64,000 nucleotides of DNA, taken from the NCBI GenBank assembly GCA_021234155.1, contig JAJEKV010000013.1:15911877-15975876 (forward strand), read 5' to 3'. This document shows, piece by piece, positions 49,287-58,410 of the stretch. A program made the translations under genes and the position numbers. The DNA is from Isoetes taiwanensis (Eukaryota > Streptophyta > Lycopodiopsida > Isoetales > Isoetaceae). How positions within the stretch are numbered: the stretch's first letter is position 1; each line of letters begins with the position of its first letter. Under the pieces are notes generated by a model. It made no database searches, had not been told where the DNA came from, and saw only the letters and a list, made by a program, of their open reading frames with translations.

Positions 49287-50324
49287 TTAAAACATACTGT
49301 CATCCACTATAACCACATCATCATCATTTTCGTAATTCTTGTTGAATGGAAGGGCATTATGTTTCTTAGGATGCCAACTCCCATCAGCCAGCACTTCAAT
49401 TTGCATCACATCCTCTTCAAAAGATCTACTAAGAGCAGCAAGAACTGGACTTAGATAGGAATCAACAATCAAGTCATCCAGCGAGCAGTTTGTGAGACAG
49501 ATAGGGCATTGCCACTTGCGGACCTTCTGATTAAGCTCCACAAAAGTGTACAAATCAAAGCATCCCATGTGAAGGCACGATTTGAAGCGGCCAGGAACAT
49601 TGATTCTAGACCCGCTCAGGGGGCACCGGAGGCTTAGAGTCATAGAAGTTTGTGTGGTCACATCAAGGTTATTATCATCATCATAAACTTCTCCTTGAAC
49701 ACATCTTTGAACGCGAGATAATGCCTTGACAAAAGGCTCACCTGCTTCTATGCTAGGAACTTTGCTTAGAACCTTTTCTACTGAGCATCTTTGAATAACC
49801 CGTATGCCAAAACAAAAGGATCTATCATCACCATGAGACATGAGAACATTATTCCACCCTTCTTTCACACAACCCACAAGGCCTACTCCATCATCCCTGC
49901 TGTTGGCTCCAAGAATTTTATTTTTGGCTCTGTTTATTACATTGATTTTCACCCCATTGACATGAAGCTCGCCACCTGATGGCCAATTAAATCTAAACGG
50001 AACAATGTCATCTAATAACATGCACCATACCTGGAGCTCATAATCGGGCCTATTTGCCATCTGAAAATCTGATTGTGTCAACTTAAAAAACTTTTGAGTT
50101 CCCCTCCCTTTCTTCAAGTTGGTTGAAAACATCAACTCTGCGACTGTCTGACAAAAGGGATCAGCTCGTTCTAAACGGCAAATTTCGCAAAAAAATAAAG
50201 GGGGCAATTGCGAAGTGTTGAGAACGCAAGCTTTGTGCTGCCATACAGAGCACTTGTCATTCTCGCATTCAATCATCTTGCCTATTTCGTCGTCCACACC
50301 ACATGGACACCTCACCGTTGCCAT
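49287..50324 (-). CDS. Intronless SIZ1/PIAS-like SUMO E3 ligase (PHD-PINIT-SP-RING), no SAP domain
   Basis: The 345-aa product matches the middle of plant SIZ1, a nuclear E3 that helps the SUMO-charged E2 modify targets. PHD finger: C6, C8, C20, C25, H30, C33, C46, C49, with FFCEICRLERADPF. A PINIT-type region spans about 75-185 (QVWCMLLDDIVPFRFNWP, HVNGVKINVINR). The SP-RING spans about 234-276 (CPLSGSR, CLHMGCFDL, WQCPIC), with C250, H252 and C255. An acidic-hydrophobic SUMO-interaction motif DDDVVIVDD (334-342) ends the protein. The start is the ATG at 50324; the frame stays open six bases further, to a GTG. Plant SIZ1 has an N-terminal SAP domain, about 870 aa and many introns; here there is one uninterrupted exon, so a retrogene is likely. 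All zinc ligands are kept, so it may be functional. Confidence 0.85.
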   Translation of the reverse strand: MATVRCPCGVDDEIGKMIECENDKCSVWQHKACVLNTSQLPPLFFCEICRLERADPFCQTVAELMFSTNLKKGRGTQKFFKLTQSDFQMANRPDYELQVWCMLLDDIVPFRFNWPSGGELHVNGVKINVINRAKNKILGANSRDDGVGLVGCVKEGWNNVLMSHGDDRSFCFGIRVIQRCSVEKVLSKVPSIEAGEPFVKALSRVQRCVQGEVYDDDNNLDVTTQTSMTLSLRCPLSGSRINVPGRFKSCLHMGCFDLYTFVELNQKVRKWQCPICLTNCSLDDLIVDSYLSPVLAALSRSFEEDVMQIEVLADGSWHPKKHNALPFNKNYENDDDVVIVDDSMF

Positions 50325-50474
50325 CTCCACAAACCCTAGATACGGAAACGAGCTTGTAGGACGAAAAGGCCAGAAATATTTGGGAAGATATTTTATTCCA
50401 AATATCTGACGTCGTCACAGGAAAACTGTTGAACACGGCTAGATTCGCTACTATTCTGCAAGTCGAATATTTAA

Positions 50475-51456
50475 GGGAAAATTATAAAATTGCCCCTGTA
50501 TTTGACAAAAATTATTAAAATGCCCTTGTATTTTAGAAAATTCTTGAAATGCCCCTCTGTTTCCCTTGTTCCCTCTATTTCTCGTGAACATCATCTCATT
50601 TATCTAGAACAATCCTTCGTGTTATGGTCTTCAGTTCTTTTGCATTCACGGCAGCACAGTGGTTGTTCTTCAATATGTTTGTGAAGAATACTTTTGAGCA
50701 AAGAGCTAATTTTGCATTTATTCTCCTGAATTTGGATAAGGATCTAACCTGGAAATGCGCAATGCTTCTTGTCTGAATCTGAAGTACAATTCTACGGGTT
50801 CAATTCAGTTATATGGTATACTTCCGGGTCAGAAATTTCTACTGGGTTAGAAATTCGTGCGGGGTTCACAGCCATCTTCCAAGTTAACAACTTCTGGGAT
50901 AGAAAATTCTGAGCTAGAAAGTGAAATTTAATCAGGGGGTTCTTGCATAGCCGGAATGATCCAATTCTGATTCCAAACTGATGGAATCCAAGAAGGCCGC
51001 TTCTTTTTCTTTGTCAAAAATCATGCAACCAAGATTTTAACATCATTTTGCAACAAGAACTCAGTACCTTCTGGATGCTGAACGATGAAGGCTCTCATGT
51101 TCTTCAAAGGCTCTGGATTTAGAAGGAGAGGGCAATTACAATTAGAAGGGCAATTAGAACCACAGTTCAAGAGAACGTCTTCTGGAGCTTTGCATAACCT
51201 AATTTAGAGATTAAAGGTAATAGCTCGTCCAACTTGAATCAACGGCGGTAATATGAAGACCGACTTCAGAACGTGCATTCTAATTCTTGAAAATGCAGAA
51301 TGCGGCAAGGTCTTTCCAATGGATCTTTGGAGTTGTCTTTGTGGGCGATTTTGATGCCGGAATACGAAGGACATAAGGGCATTTTGATGAATTAACAAAA
51401 TACAGGGATATTTTTATAATTAGCCAGAAATATAAGGGCATTCTTGTAATTTTCCC
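50475..51456. mobile_element. Non-autonomous Mutator-like (MULE) element, 982 bp
   Basis: Terminal inverted repeats of about 90 bp (GGGAAAATTA... at 50475 and its complement ending at 51456) align at roughly 70 percent. A 9-bp direct duplication AATATTTAA flanks the element (50466-50474 and 51457-51465). A 9-bp duplication and GGGAAAATT ends are typical of Mutator-like elements. The termini contain repeated 'atgcccttgtatttt' type subterminal motifs. The interior (about 50580-51360) encodes no transposase and could be captured sequence. The left end lies about 150 bp upstream of the SUMO-ligase-like start codon. Confidence 0.85.
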
Positions 51457-51479
51457 AATATTTAAATAGTGTATGTTTT

Positions 51480-52790
51480 ATGTTTATTATTATTATTTTT
51501 TTTTTTGAATAAAAGGAAATTCTGTATTTTATATAATGAATCTCCAAGGAGGACTACTACAGGAGTAACCTCAACATCTTCATCCTCCATGAACTGAAAC
51601 TTATTCAACTGAGTCGCAGCAGATCAAAAGAAGTATAAGATAGATACCAATAATTAACCTGATTCTCAAAGCGTTGTGACTGAAATGCATAGTGGAGTGC
51701 TGCATTGTCGGGGTCACAGAAGCCTAAGGCTGGCTACACTTAGTACGAGCCTGGCCTCCAAACTCCTCCCCTAAAGCCTGGTGCAAGATATAGAAGCTCC
51801 TCTATATCCCCTAGCTCGGCAATCTCCACTGAAAGGGTCACCCCAGGAGGGCGTTTTCCACTTCCATTATGCCATCAAGGAGCCCATACATCCTTGATAC
51901 ATATAAGCCCAACCATCTTGTTAATCAGGGCAAATCACCAAATCTACCTACACACTACTTTTGGAGTAGAATAGAAGACGAGCTATACAACCAAGCTGCC
52001 GCTGCATATATTACTCTTACCAAAATACAAAATAGTGAAAGAAAGAAATAAATCAATGTAAGAAGAGCAGCTTGTGAACTTAACCAAATCAAATGCTGCA
52101 TTGTCGGGGTAAGCAGTCAACCTGAAACTGGCTGGACAAAATATATGCCAGTCGCCAGACTCCTCCCTCAAAAAGCCCAGTGCAAGATATGTAGATTTTC
52201 TTACCTACATCAATCCCTAGCTCGACCATTCAATTCAAAACAATCCCAGCAGTCTATTTACACGCAAACTAAGGAGCCTCAAAAGTGTCAGAGTACCTGA
52301 TTTTTTTCTTTAAAACACATTTTCCCTTTCTGTCATCAAGAAAGGATAAGAATAAAACCATAATGCTTTACAAAACCGCAAGATTTTACCTCTTCGAATG
52401 AAGCTTATCCAGTGCAAATCCAGAACATGAATCTGCTTCAATTTGGGACATCTCAGCCTGCACAAAATCTATCTTCCTAGGTCGATGCAGCCTCAAAGAA
52501 TCGACCCATCATGGAAGGGCCTACCAAGCCTATTCCCCAAGAGATGGTTACAAGGAAGAGATGAAAAAATGCAACCAAACCTGTATCAAGATTGAAGATC
52601 GCCTACAGACTGCAACCCTGGAAAAACATGGAGAAAACTTATGACATTCAATCTCACAGTTCGAAAGCATCCTGGCCTGGCATCCACATATAGATCCTCG
52701 CTCCATGCCTCGCTGCTGATCCGGAAGCAGGGTGCAGCGGCGGTAGCCGCACCTCCGCAATCGCCCTAGCCACTGTCGCTCATCTTCTCC
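51480..52790. other. Intergenic stretch with a diverged direct duplication
   Basis: A segment containing 'gctgcattgtcggggt' and 'tgcaagatat' occurs twice, at about 51700-51840 and 52090-52240, in the same orientation. It is probably two copies of one short retroposon or a tandem duplication. The start (51490-51540) is T- and A-rich with 'gaataaaaggaaattctgta'. No coding gene was recognised. Confidence 0.45.
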
Positions 52791-52879
52791 CTCACATGGG
52801 TATTACATCTATTAAAAGAAAATAAAATAAAAAATAGATTAAAGAAACAAAAAAAATAAAAAATAAAATCAAAATAGTG

Positions 52880-53100
52880 TATTAGACTCGTACATTGGCA
52901 TGGGTATTGTGCAAGTCCAATACCCACAAAAATATTGCGCAAGTCGAATACTTCAGCAGCACAAGTAGAAATATTGAGCAAGATATTCTCGCACAAGTAG
53001 AAATATTATGCAAGTTTAATATTGCGCAAGTAGAAGTATTGTGCATGGCATTCTCGTGCAAGTAGAAATGTTTTGCAAGTTGAATACCTCAACGAAAAAA
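52880..53100. repeat. Imperfect short-repeat array (gcaagtagaaatatt)
   Basis: About six to eight diverged copies of a 15-35 bp unit built around 'gcaagtagaaatattg' and 'gcaagttgaatac'. It is AT-rich and non-coding. Confidence 0.65.
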
Positions 53101-53101
53101 A

Positions 53102-53173
53102 TGGTAGAAGTTGGGCTCGAACCCATGCAAGGGAGTTCAAAATTTAATGCACCAGTCAACTGTGCTAAGGAGC
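53102..53173 (-). pseudogene. tRNA-like sequence, probably a tRNA pseudogene or SINE head
   Basis: The minus strand runs GCTCCTTAGCACAGTTGACTGG (A-box-like) to GGGTTCGAGCCC (B box) and ends TACCA at the right distance, 72 nt in all. The acceptor and T stems pair poorly and the anticodon arm does not form well. It is therefore unlikely to be a working tRNA gene. Confidence 0.4.
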
Positions 53174-53605
53174 ATATTTACATTTATAGCAATCCTCAAA
53201 GCTTAATAAGCAAATCATTATTATGGTATTCGACCTAGAAAATACACAAGCAAGGTATTTGACTCAGGTTTTTTGGAATCCAACCCTGGAGCCAATATTT
53301 TGCCCGTCGCACGTTACCATTCATGTCACTAAGGGGGACGTCATATCCGTTGGTCTTCACATACATTTTTGGTTTGCCCCTAAAGGGCAAACTCTCGCTT
53401 ATGTGAGTAAAGGGCATATTCTGTGTATATGCTGGTATATACCTGGATATTCCCTTTGACTAACTTGAACTTGCAATAACAGGTATTTGCCCGTTTGCTA
53501 TCCCGTGGATATTTGTTATGCTCACAACGGCGAGGAAGAAACTAACTTTCGGGATGTAGTGAATACAAAGGTATTGGACAAGTAGGATGAGCAATAAGGG
53601 TATAA
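53174..53605. other. Intergenic stretch
   Basis: No feature is supported. There is a GC-balanced open frame at 53223 with no family motif. A short (TATAG)n run begins at about 53603. Confidence 0.5.
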
Positions 53606-53800
53606 AGAATAGAATAGAATAGAATATACATTATTGTCCCTTGTGCCATGAGGCCTCTGGACTTATGTAGCATGGGCGAACTCCCTAATGGGCGCTACTA
53701 GCACATCACGCTGATATATTGTAGCCTTTTTCTGAAGGCTTTACTTGGTTCTTTTTAGTACCGACACCCCGCTTATATTTGGTTTCGTGGCCATGCGAGA
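53606..53800 (-). mobile_element. SINE 3' part with (TATTC)n tail
   Basis: On the minus strand the sequence runs through 'agaggcctcatggcac' to GGGACAATAATGTATATTC and a (TATTC)n tail at 53607-53625. It carries the same 3' signature as the other copies listed. The head is not clear. Confidence 0.45.
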
Positions 53801-54373
53801 ATGCTTCGCTATTAACAGCTTTGAGCTGTACACATTGTGGATTCCATTGTCCCATCTTTAATAGTGGGTCAAATTATGAACCCTCAGCTTTTGGTGCACC
53901 AGAACTCTTATGTGGAAATAAAACACCAGCCGGCAGGTTGTACCCGCTCTATCCTGGTGGTCGGTCGGAGGTTCCTCACTGTCCCAACACTTAGCTCCTT
54001 TCCTTTTTCTACCATTATAGTGCATAGTCTTGGTGCCCAATAATGGTGCCCAGCGGCAATAAAGTCGCACTGACCTAGGCTACCTCAGTGACGCCGATTA
54101 CTATCAGGATTAAAAAACCCCGCCCCGAAAAAATCAACAAAACAAGGGAAAACGAAGGGGGCGACTTTGTTAACACAGTTGTTTCCTTATAAATACAAGG
54201 TATTTTTCTGAGGCAAATTGGTCGATTACAATTGTAGGGCTTAGGATTTGGTGCAATCTCTAGCTATAGATAAGCTTTAGACAATAAAAGGTTCGAGGCT
54301 TGCTTTTTATCAGAATGAGATAAATCTGATGCTAATTTATATTTATAAGAATTACTTGCATGCTCATATATCT

Positions 54374-55050
54374 CCACATTTGAAACAGGTAATTGCTGGA
54401 TTTAGATTGAGCTCACACAGATTGCATATTTAAACAGGGAAGTGGGCTAAGATTTCAAAAGAAGATAGATAGAGATATTATTTTAACGTCCATAGGGACC
54501 CTACAATAGGCCATCCATGGAAACAAGTAATTGCTCGATTTAGATCGAGCTCACACAAATTGCATATTTAGACGCTTATAACGCATGCATGCATGCACGC
54601 ATGCACGCATTGCATGCATTTATTGCATGAGCAGGCGGGCGGGCGGGCGCGAAGGGCGGCTGGACGGACGGGCGCAGACAGACAGAATGACGACATGACA
54701 AATTCCGGAACAAATTTGGACGTATGCATTTACGTACGATGCATGCATGCATGCATGATTTTGATGTTCATATGGACTCTAAAGCAGGCTATGGGATAGG
54801 ACGTGTCTATATATAGAGCGACTGGACGGGTCCACATTTGAAACAAGTAATTGCTCGATTTAAATCGAGCTCACATAGATTGCATATCTAGATAGGGAGG
54901 TGGGCAAATCGACTCACACAGATTGCATATCTAGATAGGGAGATGGGCTAAGGTTTCAAAAGAAGAAAAAAAGATAGATAGATATTATTCTTATTTTAAC
55001 GTCCACAAGGACTCTATAGCATGCCATTGGGATGGGATTATACATAGTGC
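54374..55050. repeat. Three diverged tandem units with microsatellite tails
   Basis: Units begin near 54374, 54520 and 54833. Each has 'tttgaaacaagtaattgctc', then 'gagctcacacagattgcata'. The first and third continue with 'gggctaagatttcaaaagaa', a (GATA)n run and 'ttttaacgtcca'. The middle unit instead carries a (GCAT)n tract at about 54582-54610 and again near 54738-54757, plus (GGGC)n at about 54634-54650. It looks like repeated SINE insertion or duplication of a SINE-bearing segment. Confidence 0.6.
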
Positions 55051-55135
55051 AACTCTGGGCGGTCTTGAACTCAAAGTATATATGTTTTAGAACTAATGGG
55101 TTATCACTAGACTAAAGACCCAGGCAACAAGTTGA
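54965..55135 (-). mobile_element. Full-length tRNA-derived SINE
   Basis: The minus strand starts with a tRNA-like head: A box TAGTCTAGTGATAACCC (55108-55124) and B box GAGTTCAAGACC (55071-55082), about 37 bp apart. A short body follows, then TGTGGACGTTAAAATAAG and an (ATCT)n tail near 54970-54985. This is the most complete copy in the window and shows that the GGAC(G/A)(T/A)TAA ends found elsewhere are SINE 3' ends. Confidence 0.65.
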
Positions 55136-55372
55136 AGATGAAGTTTGTACTTTATCATATTGTCATGCATTTGAAAATATTTGTGAGCAATATCTTATAT
55201 GCTGTAATAATTTACAATCATTGTTCTCTATAAGGTTCTAGGATGTTACACTAAAGAGATATACATACACAGAAACCTTTTACTTAAGCTATAATAACAT
55301 TGATGTATTCTATTGCTGCTCCACGACCCTTGAGGCCTAAAGGGGTATGACTTATTAATTAATTTGTATTAT

Positions 55373-55414
55373 TACAAAAAAATTATTGCGGCGGCCAAAG
55401 CCGTCGCGAACATT
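55373..55414 (+). repeat. GC-rich terminal-type hairpin, copy 2
   Basis: It reads TACAAAAAAATTATTGCGG, then a GCGGCGGCC/GCCGTCGC hairpin, then GAACATTTC. It matches 44325-44367 in inverted orientation. If it is a transposon end, the interior lies to the right, toward the DUF7869 and ParB-like genes. Confidence 0.5.
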
Positions 55415-56540
55415 TCAATTTTTCGATTCCTCTATACTTAGAAGAGGGGGATACTTACGCAACACTTTCCAGTTTGGTGGTAATAGATGCGCCTCCACCT
55501 TCCTAATGGTGGCAACGTCTATTTAGATACCCCTTGCTAAAGAAACACATTACTTAGTAATAAGCACCAATTCATTAATTTGAGAAAAAAGTACATTCTC
55601 ATTTTGCTCCAAATAGCTTGCAAGCTGCATTTAAAAGGGTAGTTTATAAATACTCAACATTCATCTGAAGCAAGAAAGCCTTCAGGGTACTGAATTTTGG
55701 AAAAATCATATGCTTCACTTGTGGTCAACGTCGTCTTTCTAATCTACGGCCGATTTTAAATTCTACCGACTAGTACCTCAAAACACGTGATAACAATTTG
55801 AGATAATCGCCATCACGAACTTTTCTATTGTGAATACACGATACAACGAACAAGTTATGCACAAAAGAATTTAAAAACACAGTCGGGCTTAGAAGAATCG
55901 CCATGGCAATTCCTATCAGGCAAATGAAAATTTTACTATAATAGACTGTATATTTCTTATATCAACATCCACTACCATCCATCCAGCTTAAAAGAATCGC
56001 AATGGCGATTAGTCTAAACTCTATCCGTTTTTTATTACTGATTATTCTTGTAAATTTTATGGAAATGCTCTAACAAATGAAGGCTCCTCTGCCATCCAGC
56101 TTCAAAAAAATGCATTGGTAGTTAGTCTAAACTCTATCCATTTTTTATTACTGATTAATTTCATGGAGATGCTTTAACAAATGAAGGATTCCCATCTGCA
56201 TCAGTAATCATATCCATTTCAGTGTAACTAGTCTTCTCGGGGATCGGTCAGGTTATTCTCGTCTGCATAATCTACTAGGCATTCATGATTCTCTCTCAAC
56301 ACCTCACTGAAGTCATCTTTTTTATCCTAATCATCGTCCAGCGGACCACGAATGTGTCTGGGTGGTTTGTGATGCATCCTATCGCAGATCTTACCGAATT
56401 CTTGAGAATTGTCCAGGAAATCATTCTCAGGGTCGGAGGCGTCATCCATCTGCTCGTCTTCAACTAGTGGCACGAAATTATCTGGCACAAATGGACAACT
56501 ACTAGAGGCATTAGCACATCCAAACCATCGTTTAAAGCAT
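55415..56540. other. Unassigned stretch, possibly transposon interior
   Basis: No gene was recognised. A segment containing 'tagtctaaactctatcc' and 'ttttttattactgatta' occurs twice, near 56010 and 56120. Confidence 0.4.
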
Positions 56541-57310
56541 TCAGCTTTGAAATAGAGGTTTTATGGCAGCCACATCCCTCTCCAAATTAGTAATACCTCT
56601 TCTTACTATGTCCAATTTGTCGGCATAGGTATCACCTCTCTTTAGTATGTCCAATGTCTCGGCATAGTTTTCATTATTTATCATATCGTCCAGGTTATCG
56701 GGTATCACTGTACTCTTTGTGATGTGCATGTCGGGGATTATTCTAGACGGTTCTTCCCTCTCGAAATTTGATTCTTCCTGCTCCACTTCCTCTTCCCCTT
56801 CCTCCCTGCCTTGATCTTCCTCTTTGGTTTCTGATTCTGGAGCACTGCTAGCTAGCTTCTCCAAGTACATGAAGAAGCTTTTAAGAAACTGTGATCTTCT
56901 CTTATCATATTTGAAAGCCACACTTTTCTTCTCCTGGATCAAAGCAACTCTAGAAAACGTGCCACATAAAAAGAAATAGCATCCATCTTGTGGAAGAAGC
57001 TGGCCCACAATGTAGTAGGTATCACTGTTGGGCAAATTCCGGGGTAGAGAAGGTTTGTTCCGGTTGAAACTAAGAATTTCCGATTGAGTTAGCGCATTGC
57101 AGGAAAAATTCCGGTAGATTTTTATGCATATTTGTATAAGAGTAATACAAATTTCCGATTGGGAACTGAAAATATCCGGCTATTTGATGAAAGAGTAGGA
57201 AAATTTCCGATTGGGTTTAAAAACTTTGCCCAACACTGGTAGGTATAAGACATTTTCAATTGTGGCGGAAAGATCAAACTGCCATCTATTTCCATCCAGC
57301 GATACTTCAT
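56541..57310 (-). pseudogene. Coding-like segment interrupted by a hAT MITE
   Basis: Function unknown. The minus strand is open at 56541-57035, encoding YYIVGQLLPQDGCYFFLCG, a basic stretch, an acidic stretch rich in glutamate (about 20 of 35 residues) and a C-terminal part with the near-repeat ETLDILKRGDTYADKLDIVR. To the right of the MITE at 57239-57310 another open piece ends MSYTY, so coding-like sequence is present on both sides of the insertion. It lies downstream of the DUF7869 remnant on the same strand and could be part of that gene or a separate one. Confidence 0.35.
57023..57238. mobile_element. hAT-type MITE, 216 bp
   Basis: Terminal inverted repeats CACTGTTGGGCAAA and TTTGCCCAACACTG match at 13 of 14 positions. 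They are flanked by a perfect 8-bp duplication GTAGGTAT (57015-57022 and 57239-57246). An 8-bp duplication with CA(G/C)TG ends is the hAT pattern. The interior has three copies of 'aatttccgattg' type sequence and no coding capacity. Confidence 0.88.
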
Positions 57311-58410
57311 TCTGATTGTGAGTATCGTCTTGCTGTGCTTTCTAATTTGTTTTTATCAGCCTCCTTATCACCGATGGAATCCTAGGCAGGCATCTCAGTC
57401 TTCTTTCCTGGATGAATCGCAGATCCAATCTTTCCTGCTTAGATAAGACTCTGGCCTCATTTATATTAATGAGGATGTCGGTGACAAAATACTGATATTG
57501 CTTTATGCTTCTCGTAATTTCCAATATAAATGTCCCCCTCCCCCCCCCCCCCGCCCCCTTCCCTCCGGTTCCGCTCCCCATGCTTCCCCCCGATCTATGA
57601 TAAACTATGGAAGCAGTTGGACATTTGGCCAAGAAGGAGTAACATCAAAGGGTAAAACATTTTGGTTGTCGTCATTCCAGAGATCCTTCCATACAACTCA
57701 AGGAACTGAGCCACATTCTAATATGATTTAAATCCTTGTATGTCCAACAGATCAGTTGAGTATGTTCGAGAACAGTAGTAAACAAAGTTTAAAATGAAAC
57801 GCACTTATTTGCTGGAAACGCACTTCAAAAGGAATCTTTGAAAGATTCCCTAAAATTCCCTTAAAAAGGTCCATTTTTAAGATTTTTTTGTGACAGGTGT
57901 GACAATTTAAGTAATTTAGGTACCATTTTTGAGGGGTTGATTGAACATAACTTTCGTGCAAAAATTTTAAATAGCAATTTTCATCCTCCTAAACTAGAAC
58001 AAAAAATAGTTACTTTTATAAAGTGTAGCAAAAAAGGGGCAATAAAAAAAATAGCAAAGGTAGTAGAGTGACAAAGAAGTGATATATTCAAGGTTGTGAA
58101 AATTGTACAAAATTATGAACAAAATTGTCAAAAATATAGGACATTTTGACAAATACTCATCACCGCACTTTCTTTCTTTTACATGTTCGAGTCATCTGGA
58201 CAAACTTACATTTTGCGGAAAGATCGGGATGCATCTCATCCTCCCACTCATTTAATCCCCGATCACTTGAGCCTTCATCCTCGGCTTCACTCTCAAAGAC
58301 GGATGTACTTTCGAACGATCTTCTTCCTCACCGCCTACAAGTGAGTCTTCATCATCATCTTTTTTTTGCCACCTTTCTAGGTTGTTTGTCTAATCCACAT
58401 GCCGACCTTA
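57311..58410. other. Unassigned stretch with a poly(C) tract
   Basis: A C-rich tract lies at about 57535-57560. A minus-strand open frame at 57342-57632 reads a glycine-rich segment across this tract and is probably not a gene. The part 57740-58140 is AT-rich and non-coding. Confidence 0.4.

Noticed and set aside
53102-53173. Functional tRNA gene
   Set aside because: A and B boxes are present, but the acceptor, anticodon and T stems pair poorly; kept only as a tRNA-like pseudogene.
57342-57632. Glycine-rich 96-codon minus-strand frame
   Set aside because: The glycine-rich part is the translation of a poly(C) tract.
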